Of a DNA stretch of 64,000 nt, positions 19,567 to 31,800 are shown piece after piece. A model generated the notes under the pieces. That model was not told the origin of the DNA. It did not search any database and was given only the letters and a program-made list of their open reading frames with translations. Each line of letters opens with the position of its first letter. Position 1 is the stretch's first letter. The translations under genes were made by a program, and so were the position numbers. The DNA is taken from positions 2,852,001 to 2,916,000 of the forward strand of contig OX595985.1 in the NCBI GenBank assembly GCA_951394045.1, written 5' to 3'. This DNA comes from Nitzschia sp. DOCU1 (lineage: Eukaryota > Bacillariophyta > Bacillariophyceae > Bacillariales > Bacillariaceae).

Positions 19567-21218
19567 ATGCCTCCAAAGAAGAGACCTGCACTAGCAGGTA
19601 GACCGTTGGGCAAGTCGCCTAAACGGAGCAAGGAAACAGATAGTGTGGTAGCAAAGTCGCCGGGAAGGCCGAGGAGGACAAAAGTGGTGGAAAAGGTCGT
19701 GGAAACAGAGGCAGCAGAGGACGATGAAGATATTGAAGAAATAGTGGCTACCGTGGCTCCCGAGTACATTGTACCACCCGTGATTCTTCGCCCTTCGCAT
19801 AAGCTGTGGCAAAATAAAGCAGCTAGTATCATGACAAAGTATATTCAATTGGACAGCAAGCGTACAGTTGACAATTTGAAACGACAAGCAAAGAAGGGAA
19901 AAGCTGTTGGTGCTGGTGATGGGTCTGAGGTGCCGGGTACTGGAGGTGACGCAGTTGTCGGAGGAGTTGATGCGTCGGAGGTGGCGGGTACAGCAGTTGC
20001 AGAGGCCAACATTGGCGGAAAGGGTGATAAGGATGAAGAGGAGCCAAGGAAGAACAAGAAGGTGTTGAAGCTGGGAGTGATCACTGCCCCCTTGCAGATT
20101 CCAATGAAAAAGAAACCCCCATCTCATCATCAAACTTTTGAGAATATGGAGGAGCATGAAAAGTTAGCCTTGAGAGTGGATACTTTGCCGGTAATTTGTG
20201 GAAAATTGCCGGATCATCTCATTGGAATGTTGTTGCAGAGTATCAAGGATGATTTTCTGCTGGCAACTTTGCCTTTTTCACCGGTCATTGTCAGTCAGAA
20301 AGAAGAAGAGGAGAAAATGAAGAAAACCGCAGTCAATAGTCGAGGGACAGAGTTTACCAAAGCAGGAGAATATTATATGTTCGATACTACTGGGCCTGGA
20401 GGAGAGAGAAATAACAATATGCATTTGCCTACAGCTCTGGTACAGATTTTGGAGCATTTGGAGGTTTTGCTTGCTAGAGAGTTACAGCATTGGCTGAAGG
20501 AAGAAGAGCAACGAACCATTCGTTTTGGATTGGTGCGAACCATTTTTCCTCATCATCAAGAACTTCACGTAGATCTTTCATCATCTATTTATCAAGAGGT
20601 TGGGGATGATGAATATGAATTAGGTAAGTGCATGGCAGACTTGACCATTCCAAAGATCATTATTTGATTCTAATCATTTGTTTTTCAGTGACAAATAAAA
20701 GTGAACTAGGTTACATTTTACATGTGCCACTGGAGGAAGAGGGCATGGCTCTTCGCGTCTTGGAGGTCAAAGATGAGGAATTGGTGGAGGTTGTATATCA
20801 GATTGATCTTGGTGGTTTCATTTTGCTTCGTGGCGATGTCTTTCATTCTGGCCATTATGGTAAAGAAGACAATTTAAGACTGCACGGTATCTTGGAAGTT
20901 CCTGGAAAAACTTACAAGGGCTCGGACGAGCTTTATTTTCTGTCAAAGTTTGCAAAACAATCCTTCTATCCATGGGAGGGTTGGGATCACTCAAAGCTGG
21001 ATGCCGTGCTGGCAGGTAACATGATCGATCAAAGCGATACAAGGTTGTCAGACCGATTGAAGAAGATGATTGTGCAGAACACAGCAAAAAATGTGAGGAA
21101 GATGTTCCAGGGACCTAGCATGGTCAATGCATTGAGAATGAAACCAAAGAAAGTAGGTTTGACAGCCGATGAAACAGCCATTGTGAAAGAGGAAATCAAG
21201 AAGAGGTATGGCTTTTAG
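19567..21218 (+). CDS. AT-hook plus 2OG-Fe(II)-oxygenase-like protein; one intron
   Basis: Exons 19567-20623 and 20689-21218 are joined across a 65-base intron (gtaagt...ttttcag); 528 residues. The start M-P-P-K-K-R is followed by two basic Pro-Arg stretches, including SPGRPRRTK, an AT-hook that binds the minor groove of AT-rich DNA. Then comes a Lys/Gly-rich linker and a C-terminal double-stranded beta-helix-like domain. That domain has HHQELHVDLSSS (H-x-D iron ligands), GYILHVPLEEEGMALRVLE and FILLRGDVFHSGHYGKEDN followed by LRLHG, giving the second His and the 2-oxoglutarate-binding Arg with normal spacing. Such domains oxidise nucleobases, proteins or small molecules; with an AT-hook a nuclear target is plausible. 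It ends 66 bases before the leader of repeat array A, and its AT-rich codon use matches the Rep gene rather than the host genes. Confidence 0.62.
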
Positions 21219-21309
21219 GTGTATTCACATAGTTAGTTATTAGATTGACATGTTTAAGCAGTGCTAGCATAGTTGGGTCACCTATGTTAGATGCACAAAG
21301 GCTCTTACA

Positions 21310-22165
21310 GCAGCAAATGGTGAGGGCATTCACCAAGTCCATGTTTCGAGAGTTCATTGGGAGGTATTCACAACACCAAAAAGTGTATTGACAAAGGGAA
21401 AGGGGGTATTAACGCATGGTTGCATATTAACTGCTGGTTAATTGCTGATGTTTTATTCGGCTTCATAACACGGCGTATCGCGAGGGAATTTTCGTGTTAT
21501 TTCCCGCGTTGATGGTTTGGAGAATTCCTGGAATCGTATTCACAAAGGGAAATGGGGTATTAACGCGTGGTTTTATATTAACTGCTGGTTAATTACTGAT
21601 GTTTTATTCGGCTTCATAACACGGCGTATCGCGAGGGAATTTTCGTGTTATTTCCCGTGTTGATGGTTTGGAGAATTCCTGGAATCGTATTCACAAAGGG
21701 AAAGGGGGTAATAACGCGTGGTGTTATATTAACTGCTGGTTAATTACTGATGTTTTATTCGGCTTCATAACACGGCGTATCGCGAGGGAATTTTCGTGTT
21801 ATTTCCCGCGTTGATGGTTAGGAGAATTCCTGGAATCGTATTCACAAAGGGAAATGGGGTATTAACGCGTGGTTTTATATTAACTGCTGGTTAATTACTG
21901 ATGTTTTATTCGGCTTCATAACACGGCGTATCGCGAGGGAATTTTCGTGTTATTTCCCGCGTTGATGGTTTGGAGAATTCCTGGAATCGTATTCACAAAG
22001 GGAAATGGGGTATTAACGCGTGGTTTTATATTAACTGCTGGTTAATTACTGATGTTTTATTCGGCTTCATAACACGGCGTATCGCGAGGGAATTTTCGTG
22101 TTATTTCCCGCGTTGATGGTTTGGAGAATTCCTGGAATCGTATTTACATAGGGAAAAGGGGTATT
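21310..22165 (+). repeat. Iteron array A: leader plus five 151-base repeats
   Basis: The leader GAGGGCATTCACCAAGTCCA (from ~21322) precedes five copies marked by CGGCTTCATAACACGG at 21458, 21609, 21760, 21911 and 22062, exactly 151 bases apart. Each copy holds ATAACACG (for example 21465-21472) pairing with CGTGTTAT (21493-21500), and a CGCG(A)GGGAA block pairing with TTCCCGCG (21501-21508). Frames through the array are repeat artefacts. Confidence 0.95.
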
Positions 22166-22239
22166 AGCGATTCACTGTGCTTTAATGCGTTGGGCTCAAT
22201 CCTTTTGCCTTCCAGCGTTCTTCTCGTGGTTACACGTGG

Positions 22240-22600
22240 TAGCAAAGATGACGTTGTTAGATGACGTATCTTTGCTGGGTACCATTGTGTCAGGGTACAA
22301 GCACTCGTTGAGATAATACCTATTTATAAGTTTTTGGTCCAATGACATCATTTGATGACGTGGGAAATCGAGATGACATCATATGATGACGTATTTTATG
22401 GGTACCATTGTATTAGGGAAGGTCCTTTTGTTATTATAATACCTATTTGTAACCTTTGTGGTCTTTCTGTCTCCCGATTGCTGTGGAATGCTGACTTGTT
22501 GATGACATCATTTAATGACCATGATGACGTATTGATTTCCGATACCACCATTAAGATCATTCCTACGGACGTCATCGTAATTGGCGAGTGAGATGATAGT
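22240..22600 (+). promoter_or_regulatory. Cluster of TGACGT / TGACATCA motifs
   Basis: TGACGT occurs at about 22249, 22262, 22355, 22387 and 22525, with GACGTCAT at 22568 and several TGACATCA words interleaved. They sit in two to three diverged ~130-base units that also share GGGTACCATTGT and AATACCTATTT. In diatoms TGACGT elements are bound by bZIP factors and mediate CO2/cAMP responses. Here they lie 200-550 bases upstream of the coiled-coil gene at 22783. Regulatory function is inference. Confidence 0.55.
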
Positions 22601-22782
22601 AACAACCGTTGGTTTTCTACTTGATTTTACATGTGGAGGACAAACGTCGTGTTGTTCCTTATACAAATTGGGATTTTGGAGTGTATCCGAAGTTAAATGA
22701 CCCGGATTATTTCAGCAGTATGACCGAAAGATCAAGGAATGTGTTGAAACAGTCATTTTGAAGCAAGCAACGTAAATCTGTT

Positions 22783-23397
22783 ATGACTACTAGAATGAAT
22801 GATGGGGATGAGGATGAGCGAAAGCCGCCTGCTAGGGCAACATCACAGGGCAAGGAAGAATGTCAATTCAACCAGAAGCTCGTAGTTAAAACAAAAGGCG
22901 AGATCAAAGATACCAAAAGAAGCAACAGGGCCAAGAAGATACCAAATTTGGGGGTTGCGGACAAAGACGACGATGTTTTCGTTCAGAAATGGGAGCAATG
23001 GGATCGCAGAAGGGAAGAGAACAAGGTCATTAGAGACCAGGTTATGGAGATGGTGGAACGGAAGAGAGAAATTAAAAGGAAGGCAGATGAGGAGAAAAGG
23101 AAAGCAGATGAGGAGGACTGGTATAAGCTTTGGCACCCCCCCAAGCCCAGGTGGGGTCAGCCTTTGATGTTACTGCCCCCCGCAGCAGTGAGATGGCGTC
23201 ATTATCTACGCGACAAAGAAATAGACAGGCTACGTAGTTTGAATCCTCCAGTTCAAGTGGAAGAAGATTTACAGGAGGGGGAAGATGAGCAAGATAGGAA
23301 AGGTTCTACATCTGGAGACGATGACGACGACGACCACGATGACGAGGACGACCACGTTGACGACGCTGATACTACAAAGAAGGATAATAGTTTTTAG
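22783..23397 (+). CDS. Charged coiled-coil protein of unknown function (element cargo)
   Basis: 204 residues from ATG at 22783. The N-terminal third is Lys-rich and hydrophilic, the middle a highly charged helix (residues ~75-118, repeated K-A-D-E-E-x-R-K units) ending in DWYKLWHPPKPRWG. A Trp/Pro-containing segment (ALRW-like, PPAAVRWRHYLRDKEIDRL) follows, and the tail is a long Asp/His-rich acidic run (DDDDDDHDDEDD). The composition, basic-helical then acidic, is reminiscent of histone chaperones or other chromatin proteins, and the neighbour on the opposite strand is a histone H3. That functional link is inference; no domain is recognised. Located between arrays A and B. Confidence 0.55.
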   Translation: MTTRMNDGDEDERKPPARATSQGKEECQFNQKLVVKTKGEIKDTKRSNRAKKIPNLGVADKDDDVFVQKWEQWDRRREENKVIRDQVMEMVERKREIKRKADEEKRKADEEDWYKLWHPPKPRWGQPLMLLPPAAVRWRHYLRDKEIDRLRSLNPPVQVEEDLQEGEDEQDRKGSTSGDDDDDDHDDEDDHVDDADTTKKDNSF

Positions 23398-23549
23398 TTG
23401 TCATACAATAATCTCTACATATGGAAATATTATCTATGTCAATTCTATAGTGCTCATAGATCAATATAAATTAGATCTACTTTCTTTCTTAGAGATCTTG
23501 TATATTGCATTCATGAATGCATGAGTAAAGTCAACACCTAGTTGTGCGT

Positions 23550-23945
23550 TCAATATCGTTCTCCTCGAATACGACATGCAAGCCGAATGTCTTTCACCAT
23601 GACGGTGATTCGCTTGGCATGAAGGGCGCACAAATTGGCATTTTCAAACATTTCAACAATGTAAGCTTCGGCTGCATGTTGCATTGCAAGAATTGCCAGA
23701 GCTTGCAAACGAATCGGTTTACCAATCAATTGTTCTGCGACTTCTTTAACCAAACGCTGGAAGTTAGATTTGGGTATCAAAAGCTCAGTGGACCGTTGGT
23801 ATTGACGGATTTCACGAAGTGCTATTATGCCTGGTCTAAATCTACGACGTCGGTGCAAAGAGTCCATGCCAGGAGGAAGCTGCCTTGAAAACGCTCTACC
23901 AGAAGAAGAAATGTGTTTCATAGGGATCTGTTTGATCCGAGCCAT
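23550..23945 (-). CDS. Divergent histone H3 variant (CenH3-like features)
   Basis: 131 residues. The histone fold is unmistakable: [20 protein letters not shown], then [42 protein letters not shown], and the end RIRGERY (canonical RIRGERA). The N-terminus A-R-I-K-Q keeps the Lys4 and Lys9 positions, but Lys14, Lys18 and the whole Lys27-Lys36 region are replaced by a shorter, Arg-rich linker ([10 protein letters not shown]). Loop 1 between helices alpha1 and alpha2 (GKPIRLQ) is one residue longer than in canonical H3, and alpha2 has A-L-A-I-L-A-M-Q, closer to CENP-A than to S-A-V-M-A-L-Q. The gene has no intron and lies convergent with the coiled-coil gene, 152 bases from its stop, between two arrays. 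It could be the host centromeric H3, a replacement variant, or captured cargo. Confidence 0.88.
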   Translation of the reverse strand: MARIKQIPMKHISSSGRAFSRQLPPGMDSLHRRRRFRPGIIALREIRQYQRSTELLIPKSNFQRLVKEVAEQLIGKPIRLQALAILAMQHAAEAYIVEMFENANLCALHAKRITVMVKDIRLACRIRGERY

Positions 23946-24094
23946 GATGATATCAGCTGTCTGTAAGTGGAGACAGATTGATGCCCATTTGTCAATTAAA
24001 AAAGGCTTTGTCCATTGGAAGTCAACACAGAATAGCAGAAAAGTATTTACGATGATTGATATTTACAAAGCCAACAAAGGTATTGAAGCTTGGT

Positions 24095-25560
24095 TACCTG
24101 TTTATTAACGCCTGGTTTTATATTAACTGCCGGTCAATTACTGATGTTTCGACGAAGCCTCTTTGGCTTCATAACACGGCGTAATTTCCGTGTTATTTCC
24201 CGCGTTGATGGTTTGGAGAATTCCCGGAATCGTATTCACAAAGGGAAAAGGGGTATTGACAAATGGTTTTATATTAACTGCTGGTTAATTACTTATGTTT
24301 TATTCGGCTTCATAACACGGCGTATCGCGAGAGAATTTTCGTGTTATTTCCCGCGTTGATGGTTTGGAGAATCCCTGGAATCGTATTCACAAAGGGAAAA
24401 GGGGTATTGACATATGGTTTTATATTAATTGCTGGTTAATTACTGATGTTTTATTCGGCTTCATAACACGGCGTATCGCGAGAGAATTTTCGTGTTATTT
24501 CCCGCGTTGATGGTTTGGAGAATTCCTGGAATCGTATTCACAAAGGGAAAAGGGGTATTGACACATGGTTGGAGACAAACTGCTGGTTAATTACTGATGT
24601 TTTATTTGGCTTCATAACACGGCGTATCGCGAGGGAATTTTCGTGTTATTTCCCGTGTTGATGGTTTGGAGAATTCCTGGAATCGTATTCACAAAGGGAA
24701 AGGGGGTAATAACGCGTGGTGTTATATTAACTGCTGGTCAATTACGGATGTTTTATTCGGCTTCATAACACGGCGTATCACGAGAGAATTTTCGTGTTAT
24801 TTCCCGCGTTGATGGTTTGGAGAATTCCTGGAATCGTATTCACAAAGGGAAATGGGGTATTAACGCGTGGTTTTATATTAACTGCTGGTTAATTACTGAT
24901 GTTTTATTCGGCTTCATAACACGGCGTATCGCGAGGGAATTTTCGTGTTCGCGAGGGAATTTTCGTGTTATTTCCCGCGTTGATGGTTTGGAGAATTCCT
25001 GGAATCGTATTTACATAGGGAAGAGGGGTATTAACGTTTGGTTTTATATTAACTGCTGGTCAATTACGGATGTTTTATTCGGCTTCATAACACGGCGTAT
25101 CGCGAGGGAATTTTCGTGTTATTTCCCGCGTTGATGGTTTGGAGAATTCCTGGAATCGTATTTACATAGGGAAAAGGGGTAGTAACGCTTGGTTTTATAC
25201 TAACCATCAGTCAATTACTGATATTTCGACGACGGTCTTTTTCACTCATTCGGCTTCATGACACGGCGTATCGCAGAGGAAGTCTCATGTTATTTCCCGC
25301 GTTGATGGTTTGGGGAATTGGTGGAATCGTATTTACTAAGGGAAATAGGGAATTAACGCATGGTTTGGTTCCAACTTACAAAGGGAAAGAGGGTATTAAC
25401 ACGTGCTTTTACACTAACTACCGGTCAATTACTGATGTTTGGGGGACGGTCTTTTTTGCACGGCATATCGCTGGGGGATTCTCATGTTATTTCCCGCGTT
25501 GATGCTTTGGGGGTTCGTATTTACAAAGGGAAGTAGGGTATTGACGCGTGGTTCCATCTC
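24095..25560 (+). repeat. Iteron array B: about nine 151-base-type repeats
   Basis: Copies of the array-A unit with TCGGCTTCATAACACGG (or TTGGCTTC) near 24164, 24305, 24456, 24608, 24758, 24909, 25080 and 25251, then increasingly degenerate copies to ~25560. One copy contains a 20-base duplication of GCGAGGGAATTTTCGTGTTC (24931-24970). The array begins 150 bases upstream of the H3 start and ends ~320 bases before the Rep-helicase start. Frames within it are repeat artefacts. Confidence 0.93.
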
Positions 25561-25876
25561 AATAGTGTGTTAGTTTGTTGATATATGGTAACAATGCGTT
25601 GTTCCCTTTGAATATGGTGGATTACCAGGAGATTTACATTTGTTTAGAATACATTTTTATATCTGTAATTGGATACAGTTGAATGAGGGATGGTTTGTTT
25701 GTAACGTCTTTTGCATTCTCATGTAATACGTTTGACTTCGTGGCAATAGTGTGATTTTCCCTGACCTATTTTCAAATCTCATTTTAAAACTTTCAAATTC
25801 TAGCTGGAAGGAGCTACCAGATTTCAGATTAATTGTTGCAATATTCTATCTTTAGTGGCAGAGACCAAAGGAAAGG

Positions 25877-28800
25877 ATGGAGTACATTGACTGGGAAGCC
25901 ACTTGTGATGATGATGATGATGATGATGATGATGACAATGAAGATGATGATGATGATGACAGTGAAGATTTTTACGGGTCAGAGGTGGAACACCAGATAC
26001 CAAATGAAACTGTACTTTATACTGCTTCTGTTGGAGATCAAGACACGAGACATGCTCATAGTGACACATTGAGTTGCATGTTATGCAAAAGGTCAACAGT
26101 GATAGTCGGGAATTCTTTTTTCCAAGTATATTTGGAGACACATAATCGAGAACAGATGTCTATGAGGAGGAAATGGTGCTACTTAGGTGCTGACGTTGTG
26201 GGGTCACAATTTGATCTTTGTCAAGTTTGTTGGCAATACCTGAACAAAGACAACAGAAAGTATGCCTTATGGAAAACTTCATGGGCCCCATACATGTACT
26301 ACATGCTGAAGAATCTCTCCTCAGCTTCTAGAAGGAAATTGTGGATACTTTTGCCAAGGGAATGGCAAATGCAATGGCATCTGATTTTTCGCCTAGATGT
26401 TGGAAGTGTTTGTAGAGAAATCACGAAGCAGAAAATGGAAGCAGCTGGCAAATTACAGAACACAAATCCGAGGCAAGCCCTTGGCCCAATGTCAGAACAA
26501 GTTTTTGATAATCCAGTTGTTTTGTGTCCATGGGGATGCACGGAGTATGTGCATAAAGTGGGGAGAATTGATATCCATGCTATTTTCCAAAGGCAGTTGA
26601 AAACTGAGGAAGTGATTCCCTTTGCAGCCAGTCGGTATCAAAGAGCATTATATTCAAGGATGGACTACTGTCGGGCCAGTGTGGAAGAGTACAATGCTTG
26701 GCTTATGAATAATGAGTGGAAGTGTCTACCAGCCATTGCTTTATTCTCCGATGGACCATATTTTTGCACCTGCCAGCATCACAATAATGGCACTTCCAAG
26801 ATCTACTTCCATGCACCCAGATCATTTGTTCCTTCTCTTCCTTCTCCTATATCTGATCAGTTGAGTTTTGGTATCTTAAAATCCCGGGTACTCAATGCAA
26901 TGAGAAGAGGCCGTTTTAATACCGTTTACCCCACATTAGAACTGAAAGCACGTTATGGAGGTATTGACAGTTGTTCTGTTGGGGTTGTAGGAGACTTCAG
27001 CAGGAAGTCTGCATTGAATTTGCGAAATGCTGCAGTATCTGTGGCAGGGAGGCCTGATCTGAAAGCATATCTCGACTATTTGAGTGCCACTGGACGGATT
27101 GATGTATCATCAGCTAAAGCCATTGCAGAGGTTGCAGGAAATTTGGATGAAACCGTGTTAGATACATCAGGTTCCACCTACATGACACTGCATGACAGTC
27201 TCAAACTCCAACAAAGCCACACTATCTCGAAAAGTTTTACTTTTAGAGGTAATGATTGCCAGCCTCAGTGGCCAGTGAAAAGGACCTTCGTTCATGACAG
27301 CCAGTGTAGGTATGGTGGGACAATAGGTATTTTACCACAGCTGAAAGATGAAAATTCCCAAGTTGACAAAAAGATCCTATGGATTATGCTGGGAGTTATA
27401 GTCTTGGTTCCATCTGTGTGGGAGAATCTGGCAGAATCAATTTCTGATGATAGCTGGAAGGTTCAGCTGCTGTTATATTGCACCAGGCATTGTCTACCTT
27501 TTCCGTTTAGGAGTTCCCCAGCTAAGTTGAAATTGAAGATTGCCAGTGTCGACAAATTGACTATGAGTCTGGCAGGACAACAAGGCAGCCTCCAGTATGT
27601 TTATCACGAGGGTGATTTGTTCACTAGGTTGGGCCATCTACCTGGTGTTCAGGTGTCCTACATACAAGACATATTAGGGACTATATCTGGTGTTGATCCA
27701 AACATCAACACCATTGTGTATATGTGTGAAGAAGGGGTCTCTACAATGCCTGTTTTCACAATGGAAGACAGCCGGGAAAAATGGCACTTGGTTTGCATCC
27801 TGGAAACTAATGATTATCAGTTAAGGTTTTCAGACATATTCTATTACAGGCATCAAGGGTTTGATGGCTGGTGGAAACAATCACGAGAGGCAATGTTGCC
27901 CTTGTGTTGTGAACAGACTCTATCAACAGAGGTGAACTTATCTCAAGTGAAACTTCTGATCTACACCAGGGAGTTGACACAAGTCCGTCAACAATGTCTA
28001 CGAGAATATTTGTCATATGTGGGCTGTAAAGCAAACATTCGGTGTGCTCACCATAACATGCCCCTTACTGTCTTGCCGAAGTTGAAAGGGATTCCAAATT
28101 ACGTTCATTGCTATCAAGCAGTGGAAAACTCCAATGAAGAATGGTGTGGAAGAGCAGTTACATACCGATGTCCAACCAAAAATTGTTCTAGCTGGTTGTG
28201 TCAACAATGTTACAAAAAAGTGGACAACAACAAAGAACTGTTGGTTCAGCCTAGTGAAGTTGATTTTGAAATTGATCACAGGTACTATACTTCAGTATAC
28301 AACGAAGATGCTACAGAACCTCTCCAGCGGGACATTTCACAGGAACTGACCCAACTTCAAGATACAACAAATGTCAATGTCCCCCAAGTTCTTCAAGAGA
28401 GTGGAACTTTAAATGCTTGGTCTATTCCTACCAATGATGCTGGTAACCATCCTCATGAATCCATTGAATCAATCAACAGAAGGAAAGGATTCTCTGACCC
28501 TTTACGAGTGCCAGGACATGTTATCTTCAATCAATGTGGAACATTGTTGATAAGAGAGGGATCCGTGTTACACGGCAACCGCATATCCAACTCCATCATT
28601 CAAGAAATTGCATCCACTGTTCCTGGGCATTCTATCCCCACACTGTATTTGGAAGGCATGTTGTTCCCGTCTATTTTCTGGAAATGCTTGGATTCTGGGT
28701 CAGTAGTTGGGGCTATTCCTTCACCATTACTAGCTCAACAATCTGATGTCACAAGACAGGGGTTTGCTTCATTGGAAGACCATTCTAATTGCAGAGTGAC

Positions 28801-31800
28801 TTCTGTTGATTGTCTTAGTGGAACTGACATTCGATACAAGTGTTTTCTTTTTGACCTATTGGCCAATGTCCACCTGAATGGCAAGGATTCAAGGAAAATC
28901 ATGAATAGGGGTTTCCAAAGCAACTACAATCACTGTCCTAACAGTCGATTTTTGCAAGCAGCTATCAATTCCAAAAAGATTGTCAGGGAACTTACTGCAT
29001 CAGAAAAAGAAGAAGAAAGTACAATTTTTTTGTCAGTAACTTGCAATCAATCCAAACACCCCGGGGTGTCAATTTTACGTCACCACATCAACCATATTGA
29101 CCTGCATGGTTGCCAAGAGACGTTGAAAAAATTTGATATCAATGTGTTTGGAGGCTGCAGTTTGGCTGAGTACAGAAGCCAGCTTGATAGTGGTGCTGCA
29201 GGGCTTCTCTTACGAAATTGGTTGGAGAAAGCTATACAATTCCTTACCTACTTGGAATCCAACTCATCAAATTTCTTTGGGAGTGTTCTTCGGGTATTTG
29301 CAAGATTTGAATACCAAGATGGTGAGGGGAATTTACCTCACTTGCATATGTTGATTTGTACCAGAGAGAAACCAATGACACAAGAAGGCAGGGCTACACT
29401 TGAAGCAATGGTCTCTGGGTGTGTTGGTAACATTGTTCAAGATTGGGAAATTCCTGAGTTTATAGCCCGTGGTTTGCTTCAAGATGCTAACGAATACTAT
29501 GAGGTGAAAGAAAGTGGAGGGATTGTTTTGAATCATTTTTGTTCAGAAAGGTGCCTGAAATGGGTTGGACCTGGCTCAAATGATTACATCTGCAAAGTTG
29601 TCAACAACCATTTGGCTAATTGCAACCCAGCCACCCATACGTACGAGGTGGTTAACATGGCCTGGCACCCTGAGGTAGAAGAAATCTACAAAAGACTGCA
29701 GCTGATTGACGTTAATGGGAAGCCAAATGATCTTCTTCTCTGTATTAGGCATTTCCCAGCCTCCTTGTCTTCTGCAGCCAAATTTTCTCCATGTCACAAG
29801 ATCTTGTTCATCGTTTTCCAAGGCAACCAGAACATCCAGATAGTCTTCAAGTATCAGAACAAGACTTGTCTCACCAAGTACGTGACCAAGCTTGAAGAAA
29901 CCAATAAAGTGTTTTTGGTTGCATTGAATGGTGAAAGTACAAAATTTGGTCTTGAGATGGATTTCATTGCAAGATGTGATCAGAAAAAACATGAATCCAA
30001 AAAAGTCTATGGTACCAGTCGTACTTACATGGAAATTGAACATACGTTACTGGGCTATGCGATGTCTCGAAATACCGCTACCTACATTCATATCTCAACC
30101 AAACCTTTAGAAGAAAGACCTGGGATAAAAGTCAAACAACAGATCAAGACAGTGAACCAACAAAGGAGGAGGAATGGGTTACCAGAAGCTACCAACCCAT
30201 CGGACTTGGCAAGCAGTGACTTACCCTGTGGCGATACAAGAAACGGATACCCAGCATGGAGACAGTTTACCCCCAAGCAAACAATCATGGTGAAGGATCT
30301 GTATTTCAACCCGATATCTACAGATAAAGTTACCTTATTCTCCTTGAGACCTCCAGAGGTGAGAATTATAGTAAAGCAATTGGAAAAGTATTTTCAATGG
30401 TTTCATATTGGGGACATTGTGGAATCTTGTTGGATTGCCGAACATTTATCTTCCAATTTAAGGAAATCATGTTGGATTGATGCATGCGGACATCTGGTAC
30501 AGATAAGAGAAGAAGCTATCCCAGAACTGAAGACACATGTTCAAACAGTTTCCCAGGATCCCTTTTATGCTAGCCAAGAAGGATTTTCTACTATGTGCAG
30601 GTGGATTGAAAAGATCTGTCATTTGTTCCAGACACATGGTCAGGAAACAGGAGAAAGCAATGAAGAATGGGACTTTGTTTGTACTCAGATCATATGTCGA
30701 AATGGACCTGAGAGATTGTTACCCACGATAGTGTTTCCCGAGGTCTTTCCAACCAATCGCACAAAGTTCATGCTTCATTTGCTGTTGTCTTTGGGTCATT
30801 TTGATACAGAACTTGATTTGTTGGGTTGCAGTTACAGGTCTGTTTGTGCAAATGTCAATCTGATTCCTGCAACAAATATTTCTAGTTCCCAGGCCGTGGA
30901 TGGTATTTTGAAGAAGTATCTCACAGAACAGCTTTTGCACTACCCAATAAATTCGGAAAGAGTTGGCAAAGTCACCTTGGAGGCACATAACCTTTTGAAC
31001 AGTGCCTTGATGGAAAATTCATCAGAGATTATTGAGTCTACGGCTCTTATTCCTCCTTGTATCTACACAAAACTTCAAGATAGCAGAAAGGAAAGATTTG
31101 CAGCTTTCATGCTACAAACCAAAACAAACATGGCTAGAGCAATCAAGAATGAACTGAAAGATCTCTGTCCAAGTCCGGAACAGCTGGTTGCTAGCACAGT
31201 TTCTGAGAATTGTCCCTTTCCTCACGACTTACCAGCTACTGCCACACAAACTTCTCAAAGCTACGAAGAGCACAGAAAATATGCCAAGATCCTAAGAGAA
31301 ACTGTGGATGCTTATGCAACACCCAGCCATTTCAGACCTAAGTCAACACTTTTGAATGGTCCTCCTGGAGTGGGTAAAACGTTTCTCAGCATGTATGGTG
31401 CAGGTTATGCAATGTCCATTGGGTTGTTTGTACTGTCTACAGCTTTACTCTCTGCAAGAGCCGCAGAACTTGGTGGGATTCACCTTCATCAATTATTTTG
31501 CATTAAGCCTGGAGTTTCCAATCCAGATGATATCTGCGAACAAGCTGTAAGAACCTTGATGCATTACCCTGAACTGGTATGGTTGATTACCCATGCTGAT
31601 GTCTTGGTATTAGATGAAATTGGACAGAACTCGGCTCAGTTTTTTTCTGGGGTGGAAATGATATCCAGAACTGTCAGACAGAGATCAGATTTTATGGGGG
31701 GGTTACTGGTACTTGCTACGTACGATGAAAGCCAGTTGAAACCCATCGAAGGATTACCTTTCCTGACAAGTCCACATGTTATATCTTCTTTCCGACTATT

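Noticed and set aside
21310..22165. Array A as a possible CRISPR array
   Set aside because: Repeats are 151 bases with no short direct repeat/variable spacer pattern and no cas genes; eukaryotic context.
24817..25134. Open frames across the iteron arrays (also 24090-24359, 25287-25502, 39793-40413)
   Set aside because: They translate the same repeat unit in each copy because 151-base units shift in a repeating way; no start context, domain or codon bias beyond the repeat.
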